From Streptomyces sp. NBC_01142 (GTDB lineage Bacteria; Actinomycetota; Actinomycetes; Streptomycetales; Streptomycetaceae): a stretch of 64,000 nt of DNA. Location of the stretch: contig NZ_JAPEOR010000001.1 in assembly GCF_026341125.1 (NCBI RefSeq), forward strand, positions 496,001-560,000, given 5' to 3'. The notes under the pieces are model-generated. The model ran no database searches, was not told the origin of the DNA, and was given only the letters and a program-made list of their open reading frames with translations. A program made the translations under genes and the position numbers. This document shows, in pieces, positions 33,943 to 42,429 of the stretch (within the stretch, counting starts at the first letter, position 1; each line of letters starts with the position of its first letter).

Positions 33943-35133
33943 TCAGGCCGGGCGCACGCTGCCGTAGATCGGCATGTAGTAGATCGATTCCTCGCGGACG
34001 TTCGTGCCCGGCTTGGGCGCGTGGATCATCTTGCCGTCGCCGATGTATATCCCGACGTGGCTGATGTCGTCGTAGAAGAAGACCAGGTCCCCGGGAAGCA
34101 GATCCTTCGTGGCGACCCGCTTGCCGACCTCCACCTGGTCCCAGGTGGTACGCGGCAGGTCCACGCCCGCCTCCTTCCAGGCGCCCTGGGTCAGACCCGA
34201 GCAGTCGTACGAACTCGGGCCGGTCGCGCCCCAGACGTACGGCTTGCCGATCTGGGCGCGGGCGAAGGAGAGGACCTTGGCAGCCTTGGCCGCGTACGTA
34301 CTGTCCTCGGTGGAGCCCGAACCTGCTCCCGTGCCGGTGCCGGTGCCGGTGCCGGTTCCCGTGTCCGTACCGCCGCCCTGGTTCTGCTCGCGCTCCGTCT
34401 CCTGGCGTCGGCGCTCGGCCTCGGCCTCCTCTTTGGCCTTCGCCTCGGCCTTGCGGCGGGCCGCTTCCTCCTTCTTGCGCTCGATCTCCGCGAACCGCGC
34501 CTTCTCCTCGGCGGTCAGCTTCGACAGCAGCGTGCGCGCCTCGGCCAGCTTGGTCTGGACGTCCTGCTTGCTGGTGCGCAGGGCCTTCTGGGAGGCCGTG
34601 AGCGACTCAAGGCTCTTGGTCGCCTCCGTGCGCTGCTCGGCTGCCGCGGCCCGTTCGGTCTCGTAGTCGGCGATGACGCTGCGCTGACGGTCGGTCATCC
34701 GGTCCATCAGCTGTGTCTGGTCGAAGTACGACTCCGGGCTGTCCGCGAACAGCAGCGCGGCGGTCGGGGTGACCGCACCCGTCCGGTACTGCGCGGACGC
34801 GTAGTTGCCGAGCGCGCGACGGGACTCGTTGAGCTTTTCCGTGCGCTTCGCGGCGTCGTCGAGCATCCCCTCGACCTCGCGCCGCTTCTCGGCGGTGGCC
34901 TCTTGCGCCTTGTTGTACCTCTGCGTCTCGGAGCCGGCCTGCCGGTACAGGTCGTCGACCTTCTTCTGTACCTCTTCTACGGATGGCTTGGGCTCGGCGG
35001 GCGCGGCGTCGGCGCTCTGCGTCGACAGCAGGGTGACGGAGGCAAGAGCTGCCGTCGTGAACCCGACGGCGGGGGAATTGCTGCGTAGTCCGGCCATTCC
35101 GGTACGGGTACGCGACTTGCGATGCGACGCCAA
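33943..35133 (-). CDS. Secreted coiled-coil NlpC/P60 peptidoglycan hydrolase
   Basis: 396 residues from TTG 35133. AAGGAG lies nine bases upstream of the TTG, but directly touches ATG 35142, which is therefore unlikely as a start although usually called. A signal segment (about 15-45) precedes a coiled coil (about 50-240, with an Arg/Glu/Ala-rich KKEEAARRKAEAKAKEEAE stretch). A Gly-Thr repeat linker (TGTGTGTGTG) follows, then the NlpC/P60 domain with catalytic Cys in SSYDCSGLTQ and His in HVGIYIGDGKMIHAP. It cuts peptidoglycan stem peptides during growth or sporulation. It is under a c-di-AMP riboswitch. Confidence 0.92.
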   Translation of the reverse strand: MASHRKSRTRTGMAGLRSNSPAVGFTTAALASVTLLSTQSADAAPAEPKPSVEEVQKKVDDLYRQAGSETQRYNKAQEATAEKRREVEGMLDDAAKRTEKLNESRRALGNYASAQYRTGAVTPTAALLFADSPESYFDQTQLMDRMTDRQRSVIADYETERAAAAEQRTEATKSLESLTASQKALRTSKQDVQTKLAEARTLLSKLTAEEKARFAEIERKKEEAARRKAEAKAKEEAEAERRRQETEREQNQGGGTDTGTGTGTGTGTGAGSGSTEDSTYAAKAAKVLSFARAQIGKPYVWGATGPSSYDCSGLTQGAWKEAGVDLPRTTWDQVEVGKRVATKDLLPGDLVFFYDDISHVGIYIGDGKMIHAPKPGTNVREESIYYMPIYGSVRPA

Positions 35134-35159
35134 GGCCGACATCTCCTTCTTCCGTGGAC

Positions 35160-35345
35160 CGCCTACCGGGTTAGCTGTCGGGTTCGGGCGGAACGGAAGG
35201 TCGCCCTACGGACCGAGTGGGGCACGGTCCGATTCACCCCGGTTGTGCATAGTGGGTCCCCGGTTCCGAACTTCCCTACAGGAAGCCCGAATTCGGCGCA
35301 GATGGCCCGATTGGCGTGGTTCGCCATGGGGGTACGGGTCCACCT
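35160..35345 (-). promoter_or_regulatory. ydaO-yuaA (cyclic di-AMP) riboswitch
   Basis: Read on the minus strand, the leader contains the family landmarks in order: GGAACCGGGGACCCA, CCGGGGTGAATCGG, GTCCGTAGGG, and GACAGCTAACCCGGTAGGC ending at about 35161. These are the most conserved blocks of the ydaO aptamer. In Streptomyces it controls wall hydrolases, where c-di-AMP binding lowers expression. It lies just upstream of the NlpC/P60 gene's ribosome site. Confidence 0.85.
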
Positions 35346-35709
35346 GATCGAGCACGCTAGCCAATTCGTGTGCCTGCTGTGAAGGTTGATGGTCGATATG
35401 CCTGATACATTTTCGTGACCTTTTTCGTGACCGTGTTTCAGGGACACGTTCGCGGGCATGATTTGGATCTTCACGATCGAGGTCGGATCCGGTCTGATCG
35501 AGGCTGGGCGGCGCGCCGGTGGCGCCCTGAGCTGCTCGGGGCCGCTCAGGCCGCTCTGATGTGCGGATGACCTGCGGGCGCTTGCGTATCCGCCCGGGCG
35601 CGGAGCGTGATCAGGGTCCATGGGGCGAGTGGCGGTGACGGGATCGGTGCACGGGATCGGTGGCCCGATCGGTGGCGGGACTGGCGGCGTATCCCGATGC
35701 GGCCGCAGG
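35346..35709. repeat. Gene-free spacer with GATCGGTG repeats
   Basis: The left part is the promoter side of the NlpC gene (TAGCGT near 35360; two TTTTCGTGACC copies near 35410-35440). At 35641-35682 GATCGGTG occurs three times in tandem 15-base units. No gene is supported. Confidence 0.5.
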
Positions 35710-35732
35710 CTGTCAGTGCGGCGGCCTAGACT
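35710..35732 (+). promoter_or_regulatory. PafBC/RecA-NDp-type DNA-damage promoter of pcrA
   Basis: CTGTCAGTG, eight bases, then TAGACT matches the actinobacterial LexA-independent damage promoter pattern TTGTCRGTG-N8-TANNNT with one mismatch. The helicase ATG lies nine bases after the -10 box, so the message has almost no leader. Confidence 0.65.
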
Positions 35733-35741
35733 CGTAAAGCG

Positions 35742-38195
35742 ATGAGCAGCCTCTTTGACGACAGCTTCCTGGCGGACCTCCAGCCCACGGCTGACGAGCA
35801 CCCGCCGCCGCCCGAGGAATCGACTCCGGAGCAGATTCCGGACGACCTCTTCCAGGGCACGTTCGACGTGCCCCCGGCCCGGGACCCGTACCACCGTGAC
35901 GGCGCCCCGCGCACCGTCGTGGATCCCGTCGCCCTGCTCGAGGGGCTGAACGAGCAGCAGCGCGCCGCCGTCGTGCACACCGGGTCGCCGCTGCTCATCG
36001 TGGCCGGGGCCGGGTCCGGCAAGACCCGTGTCCTGACCCACCGGATCGCGCATCTGCTGGGGACCCGCAGTGTCCACCCCGGCCAGATACTGGCGATCAC
36101 CTTCACCAACAAGGCCGCCGGCGAGATGAAGGAGCGCGTCGAGCAGCTGGTCGGCCCGCGCGCCAACGCCATGTGGGTGATGACCTTCCACAGTGCGTGC
36201 GTCCGCATTCTGCGCCGGGAGTCCAAGAGGCTCGGCTTCACCTCGTCGTTCTCGATCTACGACGCCGCCGACTCCAAGCGGCTCATGGCCCTGGTCTGCC
36301 GCGACCTGGACCTCGACCCCAAGAAGTTCCCTCCGAAGTCCTTCAGCGCGAAGATCTCCAATCTCAAGAACGAGCTGGTCGACGAGGAGACCTTCGCCGA
36401 CCAGGCGGTCGACGGCTTCGAGAAGACGCTCGCCGAGGCGTACCGCATGTACCAGGCACGGCTGCGCGAGGCCAATGCCCTGGACTTCGACGACATCATC
36501 ATGACCACCGTCCACCTGCTCCAGGCCTTCCCGGACGTCGCCGAGCACTACCGGCGCCGCTTCCGCCACGTCCTGGTGGACGAGTACCAGGACACCAACC
36601 ACGCTCAGTACACACTCGTGCGCGAGCTGGTGGGCCCCCATGGCGGCGAGGGCGACGACCCGGCCGAGCTCTGCGTCGTCGGTGACGCCGACCAGTCGAT
36701 CTACGCCTTCCGCGGCGCGACCATCCGCAACATCCTCCAGTTCGAGGAGGACTACCCGGACGCGACGACGATCCTGCTGGAGCAGAACTACCGCTCGACG
36801 CAGACGATCCTCTCCGCCGCCAACGCCGTCATCGAGCGGAACGAAAGCCGCCGTCCCAAGAACCTGTGGACGAACGCCGGCGCGGGTGCGCAGATCACCG
36901 GCTATGTGGCGGACACCGAGCACGATGAGGCCCAGTTCGTCGCCGACGAGATCGACCGGCTGACGGACGCGGGCGACGCGAAGGCCGGCGACGTCGCCAT
37001 CTTCTACCGTACGAATGCCCAGTCCCGTGTCTTCGAAGAGATCTTCATCCGGGTCGGGCTGCCGTACAAGGTCGTCGGCGGAGTGCGCTTCTACGAGCGC
37101 AAGGAGGTCCGGGACGTCCTCGCGTATCTGCGTGTCCTCGCGAACCCCGAGGACACGGTTCCACTGCGCCGGATCCTCAATGTCCCCAAGCGCGGCATCG
37201 GCGACCGCGCGGAGGCGATGATCGACGCGCTCTCGCTGCGCGAGAAGATCACCTTCCCGCAGGCGCTGCGACGCGTGGACGAGGCGTACGGCATGGCGGC
37301 CCGCTCCGCGAACGCCGTGAAGCGCTTCAACGTGCTGATGGAGGAGCTGCGCACGATCGTCGACTCGGGCGCCGGCCCCGCGGTGGTGCTGGAAGCCGTA
37401 CTCGAACGGACCGGCTATCTCGCCGAGCTGCAGGCCTCGACCGACCCGCAGGACGAGACCCGCATCGAGAACCTTCAGGAACTGGCCGCTGTGGCACTCG
37501 AGTTCGAGCAGGAGCGCGGCGAGGAGGAGGGGACGGGGACACTCGCCGAATTCCTCGAGAAGGTGGCGCTGGTCGCCGACTCCGACCAGATCCCGGACGA
37601 GGACGAGGACGGCTCGGGTGTCATCACGCTGATGACGCTGCACACCGCCAAGGGCCTCGAGTTCCCCGTGGTGTTCCTGACGGGCATGGAGGACGGCGTC
37701 TTCCCGCACATGCGCGCGCTCGGCCAGTCGAAGGAGCTCGAGGAGGAGCGGCGGCTGGCGTACGTCGGCATTACGCGTGCCCGCGAGCGCCTGTATCTGA
37801 CCCGCTCGTCGATGCGGAGTGCGTGGGGCCAGCCCTCGTACAACCCGCCGTCGCGGTTCCTTGAGGAGATCCCGGGCCACCACCTGGAGTGGAAGCGGAC
37901 GGGGCCGATGGCCGCGCCCGCGGGGCCCACGTCGGGCATCTCGTCGTCGCTGTCGTCCTCGCGCGCGCGGTCGGGCGGGGCGGGCGGCGGTGCGTCGGGC
38001 TTCGCCACGCGGCGCGCGAGCGACAAGCCGGTGATCTCGCTGGTGGTCGGAGACCGGGTCACGCACGACCAGTTCGGCCTGGGGACCGTGGTGGAGGTGA
38101 CGGGGTCGGGCGCGGACGGGCAGGCGACGATCGACTTCGGGGACACCAAGCCGAAGCGCCTGCTGCTGCGGTACGCGCCGGTCGAGAAGCTCTGA
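35742..38195 (+). CDS. pcrA: ATP-dependent DNA helicase PcrA/UvrD type
   Basis: An 817-residue superfamily 1A helicase working in nucleotide excision repair, replication-fork processing and removal of RecA filaments. An acidic N-terminal head of about 60 residues is followed by motif I GAGSGKTRVL near 88, Ia AITFTNKAAGEMKER near 115, II VDEYQDTNH near 282, III GDADQSIYAFRGA near 315, IV QNYRST near 349, V LMTLHTAKGLEFPVVF near 633, VI YVGITRARERLYL near 675, and a C-terminal Tudor-like VVGDRVTHDQFGLGTV near 768. The start is fixed by the promoter immediately upstream, whose sequence suggests induction by DNA damage through PafBC. Confidence 0.95.
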   Translation: MSSLFDDSFLADLQPTADEHPPPPEESTPEQIPDDLFQGTFDVPPARDPYHRDGAPRTVVDPVALLEGLNEQQRAAVVHTGSPLLIVAGAGSGKTRVLTHRIAHLLGTRSVHPGQILAITFTNKAAGEMKERVEQLVGPRANAMWVMTFHSACVRILRRESKRLGFTSSFSIYDAADSKRLMALVCRDLDLDPKKFPPKSFSAKISNLKNELVDEETFADQAVDGFEKTLAEAYRMYQARLREANALDFDDIIMTTVHLLQAFPDVAEHYRRRFRHVLVDEYQDTNHAQYTLVRELVGPHGGEGDDPAELCVVGDADQSIYAFRGATIRNILQFEEDYPDATTILLEQNYRSTQTILSAANAVIERNESRRPKNLWTNAGAGAQITGYVADTEHDEAQFVADEIDRLTDAGDAKAGDVAIFYRTNAQSRVFEEIFIRVGLPYKVVGGVRFYERKEVRDVLAYLRVLANPEDTVPLRRILNVPKRGIGDRAEAMIDALSLREKITFPQALRRVDEAYGMAARSANAVKRFNVLMEELRTIVDSGAGPAVVLEAVLERTGYLAELQASTDPQDETRIENLQELAAVALEFEQERGEEEGTGTLAEFLEKVALVADSDQIPDEDEDGSGVITLMTLHTAKGLEFPVVFLTGMEDGVFPHMRALGQSKELEEERRLAYVGITRARERLYLTRSSMRSAWGQPSYNPPSRFLEEIPGHHLEWKRTGPMAAPAGPTSGISSSLSSSRARSGGAGGGASGFATRRASDKPVISLVVGDRVTHDQFGLGTVVEVTGSGADGQATIDFGDTKPKRLLLRYAPVEKL

Positions 38196-38207
38196 GGTTC
38201 GGTTCCT

Positions 38208-38238
38208 GCGCCCGGGCCCGTTCCGCCGGGCCGGGCGC
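38208..38238. terminator. Convergent terminator hairpin
   Basis: GCGCCCGG(G)CCCG pairs with CGGGCCGGGCGC with a one-base bulge, directly after pcrA and facing the M23 peptidase gene. Confidence 0.6.
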
Positions 38239-38284
38239 GGGCCGGATCGAGGTCTGCTGCGTCGGGTCGGCGTAGGGGCGGCCC

Positions 38285-38375
38285 GCTGTGTCGGGGTCGG
38301 CCGAGGGGGCTGCTGTGTCGGGGTCGGCCGAGGGGGCCGCTGCGTCGGATCGGCCGAGGGGGCCGCTACGTCGGG
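38285..38375. repeat. Three tandem 26-27-bp units reaching into the M23 gene
   Basis: Units at 38285, 38312 and 38339 (27, 27, 26 bp; core GTCGGCCGAGGGGGC) and a partial copy at 38365. The partial copy includes the stop codon of the M23 peptidase gene, so the array expanded from the 3' end of that gene. Confidence 0.9.
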
Positions 38376-39880
38376 TTGAGGCCGTGGCTGCGAAGCCAGG
38401 GGAGCGGGTCGATCGCCGAGCCGCCGCCGGGTCGTACCTCGAAGTGGAGGTGCGGTCCGGTGGAGTTACCGGAATTGCCGGAGTACGCGATGACGTCGCC
38501 GGCCTTGACCGAACCGGAGCGGATCTTGGTGCTGCTGAGGTGGCAGTACCAGGTCTCGGTGCCGTCGGCGGCGGTCACGATGGCCATGTTGCCGTAGGCG
38601 CTGTTCCACTGCGTACGGACGGTGCCGTCGGTCGCCGCCATGACCTCGGTGCCGTACGACACGGGGAAGTCGATGCCGGTGTGGACGGACATCCAGTTGA
38701 CGCCGGCCTGGCCGTAGTACGCGCTGAGGCCGTCCTGCTTCACCGGCAGCATGAACTTGGGGCGAAGTGCCTCGCGGCGCTCGGCCTCTTCCTCGCGCTT
38801 CTTCTTCTCCGCCGCCTGGCGCGCCTTCAGATCGATGCGCTCCTGGGTGCGGGAGGCGCGGTCGCCGAAGTCGCGGGCGTCGGCGCTGAGGTTGGCGAGC
38901 TGGGTGTCCATCTTGTTGTTCGCCGCGACCGGCTTGACGGAGGCCGGATCGGCGGCCGCCAGGCTGGTCGTCTCGTCCTTGGTCTCGCCGCCAGTGGCGC
39001 CGAGACCACCGACGGAGGCGGCGGCGATGCCGGCGACGCCCATCACGCAGGCCGAGGGCACGGCGACGGTGAGGAGGGCCGAGCGCTTGGCTGGGGTACG
39101 GCGTCGGCCGCGGCTTCCGCCGGAACGGCGGACCGGCCGGGGAGTGACAGGGACGGCGGCGGTGAGGAGCTCCACCTCGGGGCCCGAATCGGCCTCGGGT
39201 TCCGGTTCGGATTCCGGTTCGTGCTCCGCCGCGCTCTCGTACTCGAACTCGTACTCGTTCTGGCACTCGTTCTGGTACTCGAACTCGGGCTGAGGATCTG
39301 CCTGAAGGTCCGTGCCCTGGAACTCCGCCGCGCTCTCGTACCCGGCGTCGGCCACGAACTCGGTGCTGAACTCGGTGGTGAAGTCGGTTGCCGCGGACTC
39401 GGGAGAGGGGATGAACTCCTGCTCCGGCGTGAACTGGTGCGGTACGACGGCTTCGTTGTACGCGGACTGGTAGCCGCTCTCCGCGCCCGAGTTCCAGGCG
39501 GTGGCGTCATACGCGCCGGTCTCGAAGGTGGGCGCCGCCCACTGTCCGGTCGTGTCGTACGCGAACGTTGCCGCGGCCGTCTCGTACTGGCCCGTCTGCG
39601 TCGTCTGGTTCCAGGCGTCGGCGTCCCACTGGCCAGTGGTGTCGTACTGCGGCTGTTGTGCCTGCTGAGTCGACTGTTCCTGCTGCGCGGCGTAGACGTC
39701 GGAGCCGGAGCCGGCGGTCTGGTGGGAACCGGTGCCCCACTGGCTCGCGTCGTACTGACCGCTGTGGCCCGCTTCGTAACTGCCCGGAAGGGCACCGAAG
39801 AGCGGGTCGGTGTCGAAGCTGCCAGTGGAGTACCCGTCGTATCCGACGTACCCGGCGTGGGCGTGCTGGTCGTTCACCAA
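38366..39880 (-). CDS. M23 family metallopeptidase with long cytosolic Gln/Tyr-rich head
   Basis: A 504-residue protein from GTG 39880. Residues 1-230 are low complexity, rich in Tyr, Gln, Ser, Thr and acidic residues (QYDASQWGTGSHQ, TTGQWDADAWNQTTQTGQYE). A basic stretch and a membrane helix follow near 268-295 (LLTVAVPSACVMGVAGIAAASV), then a coiled coil near 320-365. The C-terminal LytM/M23 domain has HTGIDFP and HLHFEV zinc-binding motifs. The domain faces outside and should hydrolyse peptidoglycan cross-bridges or act as an amidase activator. The large prion-like cytosolic head is unusual. Confidence 0.88.
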   Translation of the reverse strand: MVNDQHAHAGYVGYDGYSTGSFDTDPLFGALPGSYEAGHSGQYDASQWGTGSHQTAGSGSDVYAAQQEQSTQQAQQPQYDTTGQWDADAWNQTTQTGQYETAAATFAYDTTGQWAAPTFETGAYDATAWNSGAESGYQSAYNEAVVPHQFTPEQEFIPSPESAATDFTTEFSTEFVADAGYESAAEFQGTDLQADPQPEFEYQNECQNEYEFEYESAAEHEPESEPEPEADSGPEVELLTAAVPVTPRPVRRSGGSRGRRRTPAKRSALLTVAVPSACVMGVAGIAAASVGGLGATGGETKDETTSLAAADPASVKPVAANNKMDTQLANLSADARDFGDRASRTQERIDLKARQAAEKKKREEEAERREALRPKFMLPVKQDGLSAYYGQAGVNWMSVHTGIDFPVSYGTEVMAATDGTVRTQWNSAYGNMAIVTAADGTETWYCHLSSTKIRSGSVKAGDVIAYSGNSGNSTGPHLHFEVRPGGGSAIDPLPWLRSHGLNPT

Positions 39881-40117
39881 CTTCTCTCTCGCCTCGGCAG
39901 CAGGACCTGGGGTCTGGGGCCCCGGAAATACGAAGGGAGGGGTCCCAGAGGAAAGCAGTGGCCGCGACTGTACCCGGCGGTATGCGACGGCGACAATCTT
40001 CGGTTGGTTTTACGCAATCAGGAAACGGGCATTCGGCGGTCTTTCGGCGGACTGCGGGCACAGCCTTGGCCGTACGTTCGAAATATGTTCGACGGGCCGG
40101 GTGGGTGGAGCAACGGA

Positions 40118-41041
40118 TCAGGCGACGGAGACGACTCCCGAGGCGCCTGCTGCCGACTCGCTCGACTCGAGCGCCTGCCGGATCCCGGCTGCGACGGCAG
40201 GGTGTACGGGAAGGGCCAGATGTCCGATTCCGCTCACGCGCACGTTCTGTGCGACGAGATCGGGGTGGTCGATGCAGGCCGTCTCGATCGGGATCATCAG
40301 CTGGTCGAGATCGCTCCAGAAACTCACGAACCGGGTGCGGCACCCGGGGGCGGGCCTGCGCAGCTCCTCGATCACGGCGGAGCCCGGGCGCATCTGGCGC
40401 ACGATGGGGTGCGCGCTGGCGAGCGGGGCGACCGTGGTGCCGGAGTGCGGGGTGCCGAGGGTGACCAGGGTGCGCACCCGCTGATCGCCGCCGAGTCGCT
40501 GTACGTAATAGCGCGCGATCAGGCCGCCGAGGCTGTGCCCGACGATGTCGACCTCTCGGTGGCCCGTACGCGTACAGATCTCCTCGATGTGCCTGCCGAG
40601 CAGCTCGGCGGCGGTACGGATGTCGCACGTGAGGGGGGAGTAGTTCAGGCACTCGAGGTGGCGCCAGCCGTGCCGGGCGAGGGAGCGGCGGAGCAGTACG
40701 AAGACGGAGCGGTTGTCGACGAAGCCGTGTAGCAGTACGACGGGAGGGTGGGCCGGGCTGCCGGTCGGCAGGGTGGTGGTGTCGGCAGGCACGGCCTCGT
40801 GGAGCGGGGACGCGCGGCGCTCCGGACTCGGACTCGGACTCGGACTCGGGTTGAGGCTCGGGTTCGGGTTCGGTTGCGGGCGGCCGGGGCCGCGGCGCTC
40901 GGAGGCGAGGCCGGAAGGGTAGAGAAGCAGGTGCCCGGCGAGAATTGCCAGCTCGAGGGCGGTGGCCCGCAGCAGCACGGCGGAGAGTCTCAGGTCTCGG
41001 GCAGGGCGCAGGCACTGTGGAATGAAGGGAAGAACCTTCAT
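40118..41041 (-). CDS. Secreted or membrane-attached alpha/beta-hydrolase (triacylglycerol lipase/esterase)
   Basis: A 307-residue hydrolase. An N-terminal hydrophobic segment (about 20-45) is followed by an Asn/Pro/Ser repeat linker (PNPNPSLNPSPSPSPSP) and the catalytic domain. The oxyanion segment PPVVLLHGF is near 97 and the nucleophile elbow VGHSLGG near 163; the Asp (SDLDQLMIP) and His (GIGHLALP) complete the triad. It resembles Streptomyces LipA/EstA lipases. ATG 41041 has GGAGG six bases upstream. The product is likely extracellular. Confidence 0.87.
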   Translation of the reverse strand: MKVLPFIPQCLRPARDLRLSAVLLRATALELAILAGHLLLYPSGLASERRGPGRPQPNPNPSLNPSPSPSPSPERRASPLHEAVPADTTTLPTGSPAHPPVVLLHGFVDNRSVFVLLRRSLARHGWRHLECLNYSPLTCDIRTAAELLGRHIEEICTRTGHREVDIVGHSLGGLIARYYVQRLGGDQRVRTLVTLGTPHSGTTVAPLASAHPIVRQMRPGSAVIEELRRPAPGCRTRFVSFWSDLDQLMIPIETACIDHPDLVAQNVRVSGIGHLALPVHPAVAAGIRQALESSESAAGASGVVSVA

Positions 41042-41416
41042 GGCCGACCTCCGAACGGCACCGCGGAGACGGCTCCGTCCCCCGTGCCCTCATGGGTGCC
41101 ACTCAGGCCGTGGCCAGCCCTGCGCCCGATTCCGGGCCAATGCGGGCGGTGCCGCACCACCGTGCCGCGCGGCTGACGGCACGGTGGTACGACCACCTGT
41201 AGCGGCTCCCTTGCGACGGACCACACCGCGGCTTGTCTGCCGCCCGGTGCGGGTACGACGCATAGCGAACATGTCCCACGTGTGATTTCCCCCTCGCTAT
41301 CCACCGTGAAACGGCGGGTTGCGGGATGCTGGAGATAACGTTCGTTCACTCGCCCCGGATCTGATGGATGCGGGGACCCGTGCCCATGGCGGCGCAGTCG
41401 GTAGGTGGAGGCAGTG
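41042..41416. promoter_or_regulatory. Divergent spacer between lipase and icmB with strong inverted repeat
   Basis: A 375-base gap. A 12-bp perfect hairpin, ACCACCGTGCCG / CGGCACGGTGGT, lies at 41155-41187 within a possible 60-codon frame on the minus strand (41090-41272, MFAMRRTRTG...) that has a GAGGGGGA site upstream. An attenuator/leader for the lipase or a small unrecognised gene are both possible. Confidence 0.35.
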
Positions 41417-41830
41417 ATGGGTGTGACTGGTCCGATCCGCGTGGTGGTGGCCAAGCCGGGTCTCGACGGCCACGATCGCGGGGCCAAGGTGATCGCGCGG
41501 GCGCTGCGCGACGCGGGCATGGAGGTCATTTACACCGGGCTCCACCAGACTCCCGAGCAGATCGTGGACACGGCGATCCAGGAGGACGCCGACGCGATCG
41601 GCCTCTCGATCCTCTCCGGCGCGCACAACACGCTCTTCGCGAAGGTGATCGAGCTGCTCAAGGAGCGCGACGCGGACGACATCAAGGTCTTCGGCGGCGG
41701 CATCATCCCGGAGGCGGACATCGCTCCGCTGAAGGAGAAGGGTGTCGCGGAGATCTTCACCCCGGGCGCGACGACGGTCTCGATCGTCGAGTGGGTCAAC
41801 GCGAACGTCCGCCAGCCCGCGGGAGCGTAG
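41417..41830 (+). CDS. icmB: Isobutyryl-CoA mutase small, B12-binding subunit
   Basis: A 137-residue cobalamin-binding domain protein. The His-on motif DGHDRGAKV lies near residue 18; the Ser/Gly motifs [10 protein letters not shown] near 65 and GGGIIP near 93 complete the base-off/His-on site. It is the separate small subunit that pairs with a large IcmA to interconvert isobutyryl-CoA and n-butyryl-CoA, feeding polyketide starter units. It is nearly identical to the IcmB sequence I recall from Streptomyces. The large subunit is not in this window. GGAGG precedes ATG 41417 by six bases. Confidence 0.9.
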   Translation: MGVTGPIRVVVAKPGLDGHDRGAKVIARALRDAGMEVIYTGLHQTPEQIVDTAIQEDADAIGLSILSGAHNTLFAKVIELLKERDADDIKVFGGGIIPEADIAPLKEKGVAEIFTPGATTVSIVEWVNANVRQPAGA

Positions 41831-42429
41831 CCCCGCCTCGAGCCGGGGGAGCCGAGCGCCCTGAGAAGCCGCCACCGGGACGCCCCGTGGTGAGGTCGGC
41901 GGGCTTCCCTGCCTCCGCCCTGCGCGGGCAGTCGGCACCACCCCGGCCTTGTGCGGCGGCCCGCATGTTCGGGACCGCCGCCGCTGATCTCGCCCGGAGC
42001 AACCCGCCACGGACCCGGCGGGCACAAGCATCACGCCGCTGCACGCACGGCACGGTGACCGTGCGCCCGCGCTTGTCCGCTGCGCGGTGAGGGGGCGTTG
42101 TGGTCGGCTGCCCCGGCGCCGTTTGCGCGGCCTACGGCGCGCCCGGGGGCCGTGCCCGGGAGCCGGGCTCAGCCGGTTTCGCCCGGAGCCATCAGTGCTG
42201 GAGTCATCAGTGGCGGACTCCGCCGGCACAACCGTCCCGTCCCGCCCCGCCCGGTACGGCGCGTGCTGGGTGCCCGTGCCCCGCGCTTCTTTCCGGATGC
42301 CCCCCGCCCGCTGCGCGGCCCACGGCGTGAGGCCAGGGGCCCTGGCGTGAGGCCGGGACCGTCCCTGCCGGGTTCGCGGGCTGTCCACAGGGCCCGCGGC
42401 GTGCAAGCCGGCGCCCGGGGGCTGGGGCG
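41831..42429. other. 599-base gap between convergent genes, no supported gene
   Basis: A GAAGCC/GGCTTC-type imperfect hairpin (41864-41907) may terminate icmB. GTGAGGCC repeats lie near 42326-42352. Open frames on the plus strand have Pro/Arg/Cys-rich shadow-like composition, and none has a ribosome site. The stretch may hold decayed sequence. Confidence 0.4.

Noticed and set aside
35133..35142. ATG 35142 as start of the second NlpC/P60 protein
   Set aside because: AAGGAG touches the ATG, leaving no spacing; TTG 35133 is nine bases downstream and aligns with the start of the paralogue.
41831..42429. Open frames in the gap after icmB
   Set aside because: They overlap in several frames, have Pro/Arg/Cys-rich shadow composition, and lack ribosome sites.
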